Shown in pieces: positions 1 through 8,858 of a stretch of DNA of 64,000 bases. The DNA comes from an uncultured Prevotellaceae bacterium (GTDB lineage Bacteria; Bacteroidota; Bacteroidia; Bacteroidales; Bacteroidaceae). The DNA lies in contig ONJJ01000019.1 of assembly GCA_900318115.1 (NCBI GenBank), positions 1-64,000 on the forward strand, in the 5' to 3' direction. Numbering within the stretch: the stretch's first letter is position 1; each line of letters starts with the position of its first letter. Under the pieces are notes generated by a model. The model saw only the letters and a program-made list of their open reading frames with translations. It was not told where the DNA came from and did no database searches. The translations under genes were made by a program, and so were the position numbers.

Positions 1-1
1 C

Positions 2-520
2 TTCCGCGGTATGTACCTGCGTCTGCTGCGTGCCATCGAGTACATGGCGAGCCAGCCCGAGTGGGACGGCAAGCGCATCATCGTCATTGGCGAGAGTCAG
101 GGTGGAGGACAGGCCATGGCTGCTGCCGGGCTGGACGAGCGCGTCTCTGCCGTTTGTGTCCATGTGCCTGCCATGCAGGATCTGGGCGGAGCGCGTGCAG
201 GGCGTCGCAGCGGATGGCCACAGCCCATCGAGAACCACCCGCAGCTGGATGCCTCCATGCTGGATGCCACGCTGCCTTACTTCGACGGCGCTCTGCTCAT
301 CCGCCATTCGCGTGCAGAGATTTTCTGCGAGATGGGGCTCATCGACACCACCTGTCCTCCCGCCAGCGTCTGGGCTTCGCTCAACGCTGCCCCGGGGCGT
401 AAGACCATCAACTGCGTACCCTACCGCACTCACTCCTGGCCTACGTCCGAGGAACATCCCTCCTGGCGCCAGGACTACCTCCAGCCGCGCTTGGACTTCA
501 TTGCCAACTATCTGAAATAA
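2..520 (+). CDS. Acetyl xylan esterase (AXE1-like), 5' truncated by window edge
   Basis: C-terminal 172 residues of an alpha/beta-hydrolase of the acetyl xylan esterase / cephalosporin-C deacetylase type; the reading frame is open to the left edge, so the true start lies outside. The nucleophile elbow GESQGG has its serine codon at 95-97, and a late PYRTHSWP motif supplies the likely catalytic histidine. Such enzymes remove acetyl groups from xylan, mannan or their oligosaccharides. It stands 34 bp upstream of a GH26 mannanase gene, which fits a role in deacetylating mannan. Family assignment is good; the substrate is inferred from context. Confidence 0.85.
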   Translation, partial: FRGMYLRLLRAIEYMASQPEWDGKRIIVIGESQGGGQAMAAAGLDERVSAVCVHVPAMQDLGGARAGRRSGWPQPIENHPQLDASMLDATLPYFDGALLIRHSRAEIFCEMGLIDTTCPPASVWASLNAAPGRKTINCVPYRTHSWPTSEEHPSWRQDYLQPRLDFIANYLK

Positions 521-554
521 TCCTATAAACAGAATACAAAACAGAATCATACCT

Positions 555-1826
555 ATGCAACAAAGACGATTCCTGCACTTCCTGTTGCTGCTGTTTGCCT
601 GCTCCGGCGTCTGGGCTCAGGATGTGCCCCAGCGCTCTGCCGAGGCCGAGACGCTGCTGCAGTGCTTCCGCGAGATTTACGGCGAAAAGATCATTTCCGG
701 TGCCACGGCCAACGTCAACTGGAACCTCAACGAGGCCAAGTGGGTTCACCAGCACACGGGCAAGTGGCCTGCCCTGAATTTCTTTGATTATATCCACCTG
801 CCATTTTCATCTTCCGGCAGCTGGATTGACTACTCCTCCATCACGGAGGTCGTGAACTGGCACAAGCAGGGGGGAATCGTTGGGTGCATGTGGCACTGGA
901 ACATGCCCACGAACGATGGTAAAGACTGGACCTGCACACCAGGCACAGCCAGTGGCCAGACGAGCTTCGACGTGAAGAAGATCTTTGAGCCCGAGTCGGC
1001 AGAATACAAGCAGATGTTGAAGGATATCGACAAAGTCGCCTCTTACCTCAAACTGTTGAAGAACCGCAAGATTCCTGTCCTGTGGCGTCCGCTGCATGAG
1101 GCGGGCGGCAAGTGGTTCTGGTGGGGAATGGACGCCGAGGCCTGCAACGAACTATGGAGAGTGATGTACCGCCGGTTCCAAGAGAAGGGCCTCGACAACC
1201 TCATCTGGGTCTGGACGTCTGCTGCTGCGTGGAATAAGCCATATAGCGACGGCTATTACTGGTACCCAGGCGATGAGTACGTGGACATCGTGGGCATCGA
1301 CATTTATAACAACAACGTTGCCACCGACATAAACTCCAAGTGCTTCAAGATGTTGAAAAAGAACTCGCCGGACAAACTCGTGGCACTGACCGAGTGCGGC
1401 AATCTGGCAACGATCAGCAGGCAGTGGAAGACGGGCAGCAAGTGGCTGTACTTCGCTCCGTGGTATGACTACGAGCGCACGAATAATCCCAATAGTGAGG
1501 CCTTCAAGAGCACTGAGCACATTCATGCCAATGCCGCCTGGTGGGAGGATGCCTTCGCGCAGGACTATGTGCTGACACGCGAGGATTTCAAAGCGGTGAT
1601 GACCAGCGTGCAGGCAGTGCAGCAGCAGGACCGTGAGTACCTGCGCATGGAACAGGGCGAGATCCTGGCCAAGGGCGAGGGAACGCTGTGCGTCTATGAC
1701 CTCTCAGGCAAACTCCTGCGCCGATTCCAACTGGATGGCAGCAGCCAGGCGTTCACCCTCGCCGGCATGCCACGTGGCATCTACGTCATCAGCAACGGCC
1801 TGCGTACGCTGAAGGTGCGCCACTGA
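555..1826 (+). CDS. GH26 beta-mannanase, secreted, with type IX-like C-terminal tail
   Basis: A 423-residue protein with a signal peptide (about residues 1-21, ending VWAQ), a GH26 catalytic domain (about 30-350) and a C-terminal tail of about 50 residues (YDLSGKLL ... GIYVI ... LKV) like type IX secretion sorting domains. The GH26 acid/base is probably Glu182 in WRPLHEAGGKWFWW and the nucleophile Glu280 in ALTECG. GH26 enzymes cleave beta-1,4-mannan. Neighbouring esterase, GH43-like, GH27-GH26 and GH130 genes on the same strand form a mannan-utilisation block. Secretion by the type IX route is inferred from the tail and from porQ at 47742. Confidence 0.9.
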   Translation: MQQRRFLHFLLLLFACSGVWAQDVPQRSAEAETLLQCFREIYGEKIISGATANVNWNLNEAKWVHQHTGKWPALNFFDYIHLPFSSSGSWIDYSSITEVVNWHKQGGIVGCMWHWNMPTNDGKDWTCTPGTASGQTSFDVKKIFEPESAEYKQMLKDIDKVASYLKLLKNRKIPVLWRPLHEAGGKWFWWGMDAEACNELWRVMYRRFQEKGLDNLIWVWTSAAAWNKPYSDGYYWYPGDEYVDIVGIDIYNNNVATDINSKCFKMLKKNSPDKLVALTECGNLATISRQWKTGSKWLYFAPWYDYERTNNPNSEAFKSTEHIHANAAWWEDAFAQDYVLTREDFKAVMTSVQAVQQQDREYLRMEQGEILAKGEGTLCVYDLSGKLLRRFQLDGSSQAFTLAGMPRGIYVISNGLRTLKVRH

Positions 1827-1840
1827 GCAAGAACTGAAGT

Positions 1841-1924
1841 CTGAAAACGATTCGCCTGTAGTTTCTGAAAACGAAAAGTCTATAGCTTCCTGAAAACGAT
1901 TCGCCTTTAGCCTTATGAAAACGA
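1841..1924 (+). repeat. Four-fold 24-25 bp spaced repeat, last copy overlapping a start codon
   Basis: The motif TGAAAACGA recurs at 1842, 1866 and 1891, each after a C, and a fourth copy (ATGAAAACGA) begins at 1915 and forms the first codons of the next gene. Spacing is 24, 25 and 24 bp. Copies one and three extend to TGAAAACGATTCGCCT. It fills most of the gap between the GH26 and GH43-like genes. No function is recognised; it could have arisen by tandem duplication of the gene's 5' end. Confidence 0.8.
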
Positions 1925-3564
1925 TGTACAGAACTATTTCCCAGAGTGCCATCGCGGTGCTCGCACTGGCCATGCTCTCCTGCACCCCTCGCACTGACAA
2001 CGCGGCCCAGACGCCGCTCATCACGGTCGGGAATCCCTATCTGCCCCTGTGGGAACACATCCCCGATGGCGAACCCTATGTCTTCGAGGACCCCGACAAC
2101 CCCGGACACCAGCGAGTCTATATCTATGGCTCCCACGACAATCTCCGGACAGAATACTGTGGTCGCGACCAGGTGGTGTGGTCGGCACCTGTGGAAGACC
2201 TGAGCCAGTGGCGTTATGACGGCGTCATCCTGGTCGTGGACAAGAATGCCCGGGGCCTCCCCTTCGACTCGGCCGCAACGGCGGATGTACTCTACGCGCC
2301 AGACGTGGCGCTGAAAGTGGAGGCCGACGGTTCCAAGACCTACTATCTCTATCCCAACGACCAGGCTTGGGGACGCAATGGACTCGTGGCCAGGAGCACA
2401 CGTCCTGACGGACCATTCGAGGTCTGCAACTGGAGCGAGACCGACCCGAATGTGACTGACGGAGTGCTGAAGTTCGACCCCGCGGTATTTGTGGACGACG
2501 ATGGCCGTGTCTATGGCTACTGGGGATTCCAGCAGTCCTTCGGCGCAGAACTGGATCCTGCCACGATGGCCACCGTGAAACCCGGCACAGAGGTGGTGGA
2601 GGACATGATTCCGTCGATGAACCAGCCCGGTCCGTTCCGCTTCTTCGAGGCGTCGTCCATCCGCAAAATCAAGAACAAATACGTCTTCATCTACAGCCGC
2701 TGGACCCTGCCGGGTGAGTTCGGACTGCCTGACTCCAACTACACGCTGGCCTATGCTTACAGCGACAATCCCCTGGGTCCCTGGACCTACGGAGGCACCA
2801 TCATCGACGGTCGGGGTCGTGAGCAGAACGAGGCTGGGGAGGTCATAGCATCGGCAACACCCTCGGGCAACACCCATGGCAGCATCTGCCAGGTGGGAGA
2901 CCAGTGGTATGTCTTTTATCACCGGCAGACTGGCACCAATGAGTTTGCACGCCAGGCAATGGTGGCACCCATTGAGGTTGAGGTGGACGAGGCACCGGGT
3001 GGCAGCGTACGAATCACGGAGGGGGAGTACACTTCAGAGGGCTTTGCCCTCGAAGGGCTTGACCCCCTGGAGACCCACTCGGCGGGAATCGCCTGCTGGT
3101 ACACAGGTCCGCGACCCGCAGAGCACCATTGGCCGAACAAGACATTCTACGGTTCCTACGTAGCAGCTTCCTATGGCACAGAGACCAATTTCGAGGCTCC
3201 CTATGACCTCTGCAACAACAGCAATCCCGTGGTGAACAACACCCATGGCTCCATCGTCGGATACAAGTACTTCAATTTCAGCAAGACACATGGACGGAAG
3301 GACTTGCAGATGGTGTTGCTGCTCACACCGGAAGGCATTGACGGCACCATCACCGTCATGGCCGACCGTCCATGGGAATCGCAGGGTGGACAGGTGTTGG
3401 GTTCTTTCTCCCTGAAGTCAGACCTGGCACAGGAACCCGTGGAACTGGCGCTGCCCCTGCCCGCCATCGCTGAACTCAGCGGCAAGCACGCCATCTTCCT
3501 CAAGTTCACGTCCCCCGTGGAGGACAAGTCGGTATGCACGTTGCACACACTGGCGTTCAGATAG
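1915..3564 (+). CDS. GH43-like glycosidase lipoprotein with C-terminal CBM6-like domain
   Basis: A 549-residue protein with a lipoprotein signal (lipobox near LALAMLSC, Cys about residue 23). The five-bladed-propeller type N-terminal domain starts NPYLPLWEHIPDGEPYVFED, whose Asp is the expected general base of GH43, and contains repeated blade motifs such as VYGYWGF and YVFYHRQ. From about residue 390 to the end is a beta-sandwich-like region resembling CBM6 modules. It probably removes arabinose, xylose or galactose side groups at the cell surface. It lies between two mannanase genes on the same strand. The exact subfamily and substrate cannot be read from the sequence. Confidence 0.8.
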   Translation: MKTMYRTISQSAIAVLALAMLSCTPRTDNAAQTPLITVGNPYLPLWEHIPDGEPYVFEDPDNPGHQRVYIYGSHDNLRTEYCGRDQVVWSAPVEDLSQWRYDGVILVVDKNARGLPFDSAATADVLYAPDVALKVEADGSKTYYLYPNDQAWGRNGLVARSTRPDGPFEVCNWSETDPNVTDGVLKFDPAVFVDDDGRVYGYWGFQQSFGAELDPATMATVKPGTEVVEDMIPSMNQPGPFRFFEASSIRKIKNKYVFIYSRWTLPGEFGLPDSNYTLAYAYSDNPLGPWTYGGTIIDGRGREQNEAGEVIASATPSGNTHGSICQVGDQWYVFYHRQTGTNEFARQAMVAPIEVEVDEAPGGSVRITEGEYTSEGFALEGLDPLETHSAGIACWYTGPRPAEHHWPNKTFYGSYVAASYGTETNFEAPYDLCNNSNPVVNNTHGSIVGYKYFNFSKTHGRKDLQMVLLLTPEGIDGTITVMADRPWESQGGQVLGSFSLKSDLAQEPVELALPLPAIAELSGKHAIFLKFTSPVEDKSVCTLHTLAFR

Positions 3565-3595
3565 GCAGGGGACATGCGTCGAAAAGAAAATTAAT

Positions 3596-3833
3596 TCAAG
3601 TTTCGCAAGTATGTCAACAGTCAGTAAGAGAGCAAGTATGTCAACAGTCAGTAAGAGAGCGCCCCGAAGGGGCCGTAAGATGTCAGCTTTAAGTATGTCA
3701 ACAGTCAGTAAGGGAGCGCCCCGAAGGGGCAATAAGATGTCAGCCCAGGGCATCGCCCTGGGTAGCGGATTACAGCCATATACGCGCCCTGTAAGGGCAA
3801 AAGAATGGTCATCAGATATAAATCTTTTGCCCT
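3596..3833. repeat. REP-like palindrome element, copy 1 (3' truncated)
   Basis: Begins with the terminal sequence TCAAGTTTCGC seen in the copy at 6167. Holds repeats of ATGTCAACAGTCAGTAAG, hairpins GCCCCGAAGGGGC (two) and CCCAGGGCATCGCCCTGGG, and GCCCTGTAAGGGC. Sequence identity with the other copy stops abruptly at about 3833 (CTTTTGCCCT), so the right half, including the second terminal inverted repeat, is missing. The short open frames across it are repeat-derived and not called as genes. Related palindrome arrays in other bacteria are moved by REP-associated transposases; no such gene is in this window. Confidence 0.85.
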
Positions 3834-3852
3834 AAATATTAATCGTACAGAA

Positions 3853-3860
3853 TAAATTTG
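3853..3860 (+). promoter_or_regulatory. Possible -7 promoter element (TAAATTTG)
   Basis: Matches the Bacteroidetes TAnnTTTG consensus 7 bp before the ATG at 3868, which would give an almost leaderless transcript of the GH27-GH26 gene. It sits just beyond the truncated end of repeat copy 1. Only the -7 half is visible, so confidence is low. Confidence 0.35.
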
Positions 3861-3867
3861 AGTCATC

Positions 3868-6105
3868 ATGAGAAAACTTGCATTCATTATCCTCGTCCTG
3901 GCGGCTTGCTATAGCCTGAAGGCGCAGAAGTGGGAGAAAATCGGTGACCGCCCGCAGATGGGCTGGAACACCTGGAACAAATTTGGCGGCAATATCAACG
4001 AGGAACTCGTGCGCGGCATTGCCGACGCCCTCGTGGAAACGGGAATGCGCGATGCCGGCTACACCTATATTAACCTGGACGACTGCTGGCACGGCCAGCG
4101 CGACGCCGACGGCTTCATCCAGGCAGACCCCGAGCGATTCCCCGGCGGTATCAAGGCGTTGGCGGACTACGTTCATGCACGGGGGCTGAAGCTGGGCATC
4201 TATAGCGACTGCGGCACCGCCACCTGTGCCGGGCGGCCAGGCAGCCTCGGCCACGAGTATCAGGACGCCCTGCAGTACGCCCGCTGGGAGGTGGACTACC
4301 TGAAGGAGGACTGGTGCAACACCGCTAATATCAATGCGCGCGGGGCCTACAAGCTGATGAGCGATGCCCTGCGCGCTGCCGGACGGCCCATCTTCCTGAG
4401 TATGTGTGAGTGGGGCAGCAACAAGCCGTGGCTGTGGGCTTCGGAAATCGGCCACAGCTGGCGCATAGGTCCTGATATCTGGTGCAACTTCGACTCCACA
4501 CGCGTGCACAAAGGCGGCTTCACCGATGTAGGCGTCATGCAGTGCATCCGCCTCTGCGAGCCTCTGCGTAAGTACGCCGGTCCTGGTCATTGGAACGACC
4601 CCGATATGCTGGAGGTGGGCAATGGCATGACGGTGAACGAGGACCGCGCGCACTTCACCATGTGGTGCATGATGGCCTCGCCGCTCATCCTGGGCAACGA
4701 CCTGCGCTCGATGAGCGAGGAGACCAAGGCCATCCTCATGAATCGCGAGATGATTGCCGTGGACCAGGACGAGCTGGGAGTCCAGGGCCTGCGCCACTGC
4801 ACGGAGCAGGGGCTGGAGTTCTGGTTCAAGCCTCTGAAGGGCGGCGACTGGGCTTTCACCATCCTCAACCCCACGCAGTCTCCTGTCAGCTATGACCTCA
4901 ACTGGCAGCACTTCAACCTCATCGACACGGAGGTGAGCCGTCTGGGCACCTACTTCGACCTGGTGACCTATTCCATCCGTAACCTATGGACGCACGCCGA
5001 CGAGGGCCGCACGCAGACCGCCGACAAGGTGTGGCGCACGCTGACAGTGCCTGCCCGCGATGTCATCTCCTACCGCCTCTCGCCCGTCTCCAAGAGCTCC
5101 GCCACCGCAGCCTCGCTGCTGCGCCAACGCCTGCAGCGCCTGCAGAAGCGCGGCATCATGTTCGGCCACCAGGACGATCCCTTCTATGGCTTAGACTGGA
5201 GCTATGAAGCGGGTCGCAGCGATGTCCGCGACCTCGTAGGCGACTATCCTGCAGTGATGGGTTTCGAACTCGGAGGCATCGAGGTCGGCGACGAGAAGAA
5301 TCTCGACAGTGTGCCCTTCAACCTCATGCGCCGGGAGATCATTGCCCAGCACCAGCGCGGTGGCATCGTCACCATCTCCTGGCATCCCCGCAATCCGCTG
5401 ACGGGAGGCACTGCATGGGTCAGTGGCGAGGAGCGCAGCAAGAACACTGTCGCTGCCGTGCTGCCTGGAGGCAAGGTGCATGGAGTGTTCCAGCTCTGGC
5501 TGGGACGTCTCACGACGTTCCTGGCATCGCTGAAGGACGAGCAGGGCCGTCAGATTCCCATCATCTTCCGTCCGTGGCACGAGAACAGTGGAGCGTGGTT
5601 CTGGTGGGGACGCGGGCTGTGCTCCAGCGAGGAGTACCGTGCCCTCTGGAATATGACGCAGGACTTCGTCGCACAGGCACTGCCCTACAACATCCTCTGG
5701 AGCTGGAGCCCCAACTATGGTTTTGAACCGGACGAACTCGACACCTATCCCGGCGACGAACGCGTGGACATCATCGGACTCGATGCTTACCAGCAACGGG
5801 GCGGCGAGGAGGCATTCGTCAGTCAGCTGAACAAGGACCTCACTACGCTCTGCAACATGGCAAAGAAGAGCGGAAGACTCGTGGCTCTCACAGAATGCGG
5901 ATTCCTGAACATCCCGGATCCCACGTGGTGGACGCGCGTGCTGAAGCCGCAGATTGCGAAATTCCCCATCAGCTACTTCCTCGTCTGGCGCAACGCCGAC
6001 CGCAGGCAGTACTTCGCTCCGGCGAAGGACACCAAGGATGCAGAAGACTTCTGCAAGATGGTGAAAGACAAGAGAATACTCATGCTGAAAGACATAAGCC
6101 AATAA
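3868..6105 (+). CDS. Bifunctional GH27 alpha-galactosidase / GH26 beta-mannanase fusion
   Basis: A 745-residue secreted protein (signal peptide about 1-20). Residues 25-405 are a GH27 alpha-galactosidase: MGWNTWN, the nucleophile Asp148 in YLKEDWC, and the DPD pair (244/246) in GHWNDPDMLEVGN that holds the acid/base. Residues 415-735 are a GH26 mannanase: acid/base Glu572 in FRPWHENSGAWFWWG and nucleophile Glu676 in ALTECGF. There is almost no linker. Such a chain could strip galactose branches and cut the mannan backbone of galactomannan. It lies upstream of a GH130 mannosylglucose phosphorylase. Both catalytic sets look intact. Confidence 0.92.
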   Translation: MRKLAFIILVLAACYSLKAQKWEKIGDRPQMGWNTWNKFGGNINEELVRGIADALVETGMRDAGYTYINLDDCWHGQRDADGFIQADPERFPGGIKALADYVHARGLKLGIYSDCGTATCAGRPGSLGHEYQDALQYARWEVDYLKEDWCNTANINARGAYKLMSDALRAAGRPIFLSMCEWGSNKPWLWASEIGHSWRIGPDIWCNFDSTRVHKGGFTDVGVMQCIRLCEPLRKYAGPGHWNDPDMLEVGNGMTVNEDRAHFTMWCMMASPLILGNDLRSMSEETKAILMNREMIAVDQDELGVQGLRHCTEQGLEFWFKPLKGGDWAFTILNPTQSPVSYDLNWQHFNLIDTEVSRLGTYFDLVTYSIRNLWTHADEGRTQTADKVWRTLTVPARDVISYRLSPVSKSSATAASLLRQRLQRLQKRGIMFGHQDDPFYGLDWSYEAGRSDVRDLVGDYPAVMGFELGGIEVGDEKNLDSVPFNLMRREIIAQHQRGGIVTISWHPRNPLTGGTAWVSGEERSKNTVAAVLPGGKVHGVFQLWLGRLTTFLASLKDEQGRQIPIIFRPWHENSGAWFWWGRGLCSSEEYRALWNMTQDFVAQALPYNILWSWSPNYGFEPDELDTYPGDERVDIIGLDAYQQRGGEEAFVSQLNKDLTTLCNMAKKSGRLVALTECGFLNIPDPTWWTRVLKPQIAKFPISYFLVWRNADRRQYFAPAKDTKDAEDFCKMVKDKRILMLKDISQ

Positions 6106-6106
6106 A

Positions 6107-6140
6107 GAGCCCCCTCCTGCCTCCCCCAAGGGGGAGGGGC
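6107..6140. repeat. GC-rich palindromic element, single arm
   Basis: Two bases after the GH27-GH26 stop codon lies a C-rich run followed by CTCCCCCAAGGGGGAG and GGGGC. It belongs to the same family as the larger inverted repeats at 15167, 23015, 57302 and 62110. In this position the strong hairpin might also end transcription. Confidence 0.7.
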
Positions 6141-6166
6141 AATAAACCCAAGCGACAATAATATAC

Positions 6167-6444
6167 TCAAGTTTCGCAAGTATGTCAACAGTCAGTAAGG
6201 GAGCGCCCCGAAGGGGCCGTAAGATGTCAACAGTCAGTAAGGGAGCGCCCCGAAGGGGCAATAAGATGTCAGCCCAGGGCATCGCCCTGGGTAGCAGATT
6301 ACAGCCATATACACGCCCTGTAAGGGCAAAAGAATGGTCATCAGATATAAATCTTTTGCCCTTACAGGGCGAAATTCACATTTGTCCGCATACCCGGGCT
6401 AACATATCGCAGCCCTTTCAGGGCGTTATTAAAGCGAAACTTGA
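6167..6444. mobile_element. REP-like palindrome element, copy 2, complete with terminal inverted repeats
   Basis: A 278-bp unit bounded by TCAAGTTTCGC (6167-6177) and its exact reverse complement GCGAAACTTGA (6434-6444). Inside are two ATGTCAACAGTCAGTAAG / GCCCCGAAGGGGC units, the hairpin CCCAGGGCATCGCCCTGGG, a pair of GCCCTGTAAGGGC / GCCCTTACAGGGC motifs, and GCAGCCCTTTCAGGGCG. It codes for no convincing protein. The left part is nearly identical to copy 1 at 3596. The terminal repeats suggest a non-autonomous mobile unit; the mobilising enzyme is not here. Confidence 0.75.
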
Positions 6445-6460
6445 ATAATATATATAATTT

Positions 6461-7675
6461 ATGGATATGAGTTACACGAAAGAAAGAACAGACCTCCCCG
6501 CTGAGGGAGGATGGAAGGAGGCCGCTGATGCCCTCCGTGCACACCACGAACAGCTGCTGACGCGCAAGAACGAGCCTCTGCCCTGGGGCAATGGTATCTA
6601 CGAGAAATACCGCTATCCCATCCTCACAGCAGAACACACGCCGCTGGAGTGGCGCTATGATTTCTGCGAAAAGGACAACCCCTACCTGATGCAGCGCATC
6701 ATGATGAACGCCGTGCTGAACGCCGGTGCCATCAAGTTGGATGGCCGTTACCTCGTCGTCTGCCGCGTGGAAGGAGCCGACCGCAAGAGCTTCTTCGCCG
6801 TGGCGGAGTCCCCCAACGGAGTAGATAACTTCCGCTTCTGGGACGAACCCATCACCATGCCGGAGGACGTCGTGCCGGCCACTAACGTCTATGACATGCG
6901 CCTGACGCAGCACGAGGACGGATGGATCTACGGTGTCTTCTGTGCCGAGCGCCACGACGACTCGCAGCCCGCCAACCTCAGCGCTGCCACCGCCACCGCC
7001 GGCATCGCGCGCACCAAGGACCTCATCACGTGGCAGCGACTGCCCGACCTGCGCTCGCCCTCCCAGCAGCGCAACGTCGTGCTCCACCCCGAGTTCGTCC
7101 AGGGCAAGTACGCCTTCTACACCCGCCCGCAGGACGGATTCATCGACGCCGGCAGCGGCGGAGGCATCGGCTGGGCGCTGGTGGACGACATCACACATGC
7201 CGTGGTGCGCGAGGAGACCATCATCAACGCACGCCACTACCACACCATCATGGAGGTGAAGAACGGCGAGGGACCTCACCCCCTGAAGACGCCGCATGGG
7301 TGGCTGCACCTGGCGCATGGCGTGCGCGGCACTGCCGACGGCCTGCGCTATGTCCTCTATATGTACATGACGGCACTGGACGACCCCACACGCGTCATCG
7401 CCCAGCCCGGAGGTTACTTCCTCGTGCCCGAGGGACAGGAGTATCTGGGCGACGTGATGAACGTGGCCTTCTCCAACGGATGGATCCTTGACGACGACGG
7501 GCGTGTGCTCATCTACTATGCCACGGCCGACACCCGTCTGCACGTCGCCGTCAGCAGCCTCGACCGCCTCATCGACTACTGCCTCCACACGCCTGCCGAC
7601 GGGCTGACCACAGCCGCCAGCGTGGAGACCATCAAGGCGCTGGTGCGCAAGAACCGCCAGAACTGCTGCCGATAG
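6461..7675 (+). CDS. GH130 beta-1,4-mannosylglucose phosphorylase
   Basis: A 404-residue cytosolic protein without a signal peptide. The sequence matches the GH130 mannosylglucose phosphorylase type ([60 protein letters not shown]), with the expected acidic residues in the propeller core. The family phosphorolyses 4-O-beta-mannosyl-glucose to mannose-1-phosphate and glucose, the last intracellular step of the epimerase-linked mannan pathway known from Bacteroides fragilis. Downstream of GH26 and GH27 activities it completes the breakdown path; the epimerase and transporter expected beside it are not in view. Two in-frame ATGs (6461, 6467) are equally possible starts. Confidence 0.9.
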   Translation: MDMSYTKERTDLPAEGGWKEAADALRAHHEQLLTRKNEPLPWGNGIYEKYRYPILTAEHTPLEWRYDFCEKDNPYLMQRIMMNAVLNAGAIKLDGRYLVVCRVEGADRKSFFAVAESPNGVDNFRFWDEPITMPEDVVPATNVYDMRLTQHEDGWIYGVFCAERHDDSQPANLSAATATAGIARTKDLITWQRLPDLRSPSQQRNVVLHPEFVQGKYAFYTRPQDGFIDAGSGGGIGWALVDDITHAVVREETIINARHYHTIMEVKNGEGPHPLKTPHGWLHLAHGVRGTADGLRYVLYMYMTALDDPTRVIAQPGGYFLVPEGQEYLGDVMNVAFSNGWILDDDGRVLIYYATADTRLHVAVSSLDRLIDYCLHTPADGLTTAASVETIKALVRKNRQNCCR

Positions 7676-7784
7676 CGCTTGCTACAGACGCTTTGCGGGC
7701 TGCTACACCAACAAAATACCTTCTTGAGGACACCCCAAAGCACTTTTTGTGACTGTGGAGTGTCGTGGAATGCACTTTTCTTCG

Positions 7785-7792
7785 TACCTTTG
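7785..7792 (+). promoter_or_regulatory. -7 promoter element (TACCTTTG)
   Basis: Perfect match to TAnnTTTG, 8 bp before the ATG at 7801. Transcription would begin almost at the start codon. This excludes the upstream in-frame ATG at 7765 as the translation start. Confidence 0.7.
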
Positions 7793-7800
7793 CGCCCGCA

Positions 7801-8829
7801 ATGAAGAAAATGTGGTTTCTCGCGCTGGCAGCACTCATAGCGGTGCTGTTCGTGCTGAACTTGCTGCTGGGCACCGTTCACATCCCCTTCCGGGACGTCC
7901 TGTCCATCCTCCTCTCCCCGCCCGCGCCGGCAGGGGGAGGAGGTGCTTCTGTCTTCTCCGGCATCATCTGGAGCTCCCGTGTGCCGCAGGCGCTGACGGC
8001 GCTGGTGGCTGGCGCAGGTCTGGCGGTCAGCGGCCTGCAGATGCAAACCGTGTTCCGCAACCCCCTGGCCGGTCCCTCGGTGCTGGGCATCAGCAACGGG
8101 GCCTCGCTGGGCGTGGCGCTGGTGGTGCTGATGTCCGGTTCACTGGGCGGCGTGGCGCTGAGCCGCCTGGGTTACCTCGGCGACGTGGCGATGTCGCTGG
8201 CTGCCATTGCGGGAGCCCTGGCTGTGATGGGGCTCATCGTGTGGGTGGCGCAGCGGGTGCAGTCGGGAGTGACGCTGCTCATCATCGGTGTGATGATCGG
8301 CTACCTGGCCAATGCCATCATCGGTGTGCTGAAGTTCTTCTCCAATGAGGAGGATATCAAGGCCTACGTCGTCTGGGGGCTGGGCTCCTTCGCCCGCGTC
8401 TCGGGCGACCAGATGGTGCTCTTCGTGGTGCTGATGGCGGTGCTCCTGCCGCTGAGCATGTTGCTCGTGAAGACCATGAACCTCCTGCAGCTGGGCGACG
8501 CCTATGCACGCAACCTCGGCCTCAATATCCGGCGTGCCCGCTCGCTGGTCATCCTCTCCTCCGGTGTGCTCGTGGCCATCGTCACGGCCTACTGCGGACC
8601 CATCATGTTCATCGGGCTGGCCGTGCCCCACCTGGCCCGTGCCCTCTTCCGCACCAGCGACCAGCGCATCCTCATGCCCGCCACCATGCTCGCCGGTGCT
8701 GCCCTGGCCCTGCTCTGCAACCTCATCGCCCGAATGCCCGGCTTCGAGGGTGCCCTGCCCGTGAACTCCGTCACCGCCCTCGTCGGCGCTCCCGTCATCG
8801 CCGCCGTGCTATTCCGGAAGAAAGAATGA
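7801..8829 (+). CDS. FecCD/BtuC-family ABC transporter permease
   Basis: A 342-residue polytopic membrane protein of the iron-siderophore/haem/cobalamin permease family: about ten membrane segments, SSRVPQALTALVAGAGLAVSGLQMQTVFRNPLAGPSVLGISNGASLG early, and GPIMFIGLAVPHLARALFRT near the end. The start at 7801 is chosen because the promoter element lies between it and the upstream ATG. No ATPase gene adjoins it; a matching periplasmic binding protein is at 13238. With CbiJ-CbiD, CobD-CbiP and CbiB nearby, cobalamin or a corrinoid precursor is the likeliest substrate, but haem or siderophore cannot be excluded. Confidence 0.88.
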   Translation: MKKMWFLALAALIAVLFVLNLLLGTVHIPFRDVLSILLSPPAPAGGGGASVFSGIIWSSRVPQALTALVAGAGLAVSGLQMQTVFRNPLAGPSVLGISNGASLGVALVVLMSGSLGGVALSRLGYLGDVAMSLAAIAGALAVMGLIVWVAQRVQSGVTLLIIGVMIGYLANAIIGVLKFFSNEEDIKAYVVWGLGSFARVSGDQMVLFVVLMAVLLPLSMLLVKTMNLLQLGDAYARNLGLNIRRARSLVILSSGVLVAIVTAYCGPIMFIGLAVPHLARALFRTSDQRILMPATMLAGAALALLCNLIARMPGFEGALPVNSVTALVGAPVIAAVLFRKKE

Positions 8830-8858
8830 CCTAATCTTATACACACAGATTCCAATAC

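Noticed and set aside
3611..3835. Open frame of 74 codons through the repeat element (MSTVSKRA...)
   Set aside because: It is made of the repeat units themselves and recurs with changes at 6182; there is no independent sign of coding.
5191..6282. Long minus-strand open frame opposite the GH27-GH26 gene
   Set aside because: It lies antisense to a gene with intact catalytic motifs; long antisense frames are expected in GC-rich DNA.
7765..7800. Upstream ATG extending the permease
   Set aside because: A TACCTTTG promoter element lies between this ATG and 7801, so it would not be transcribed.
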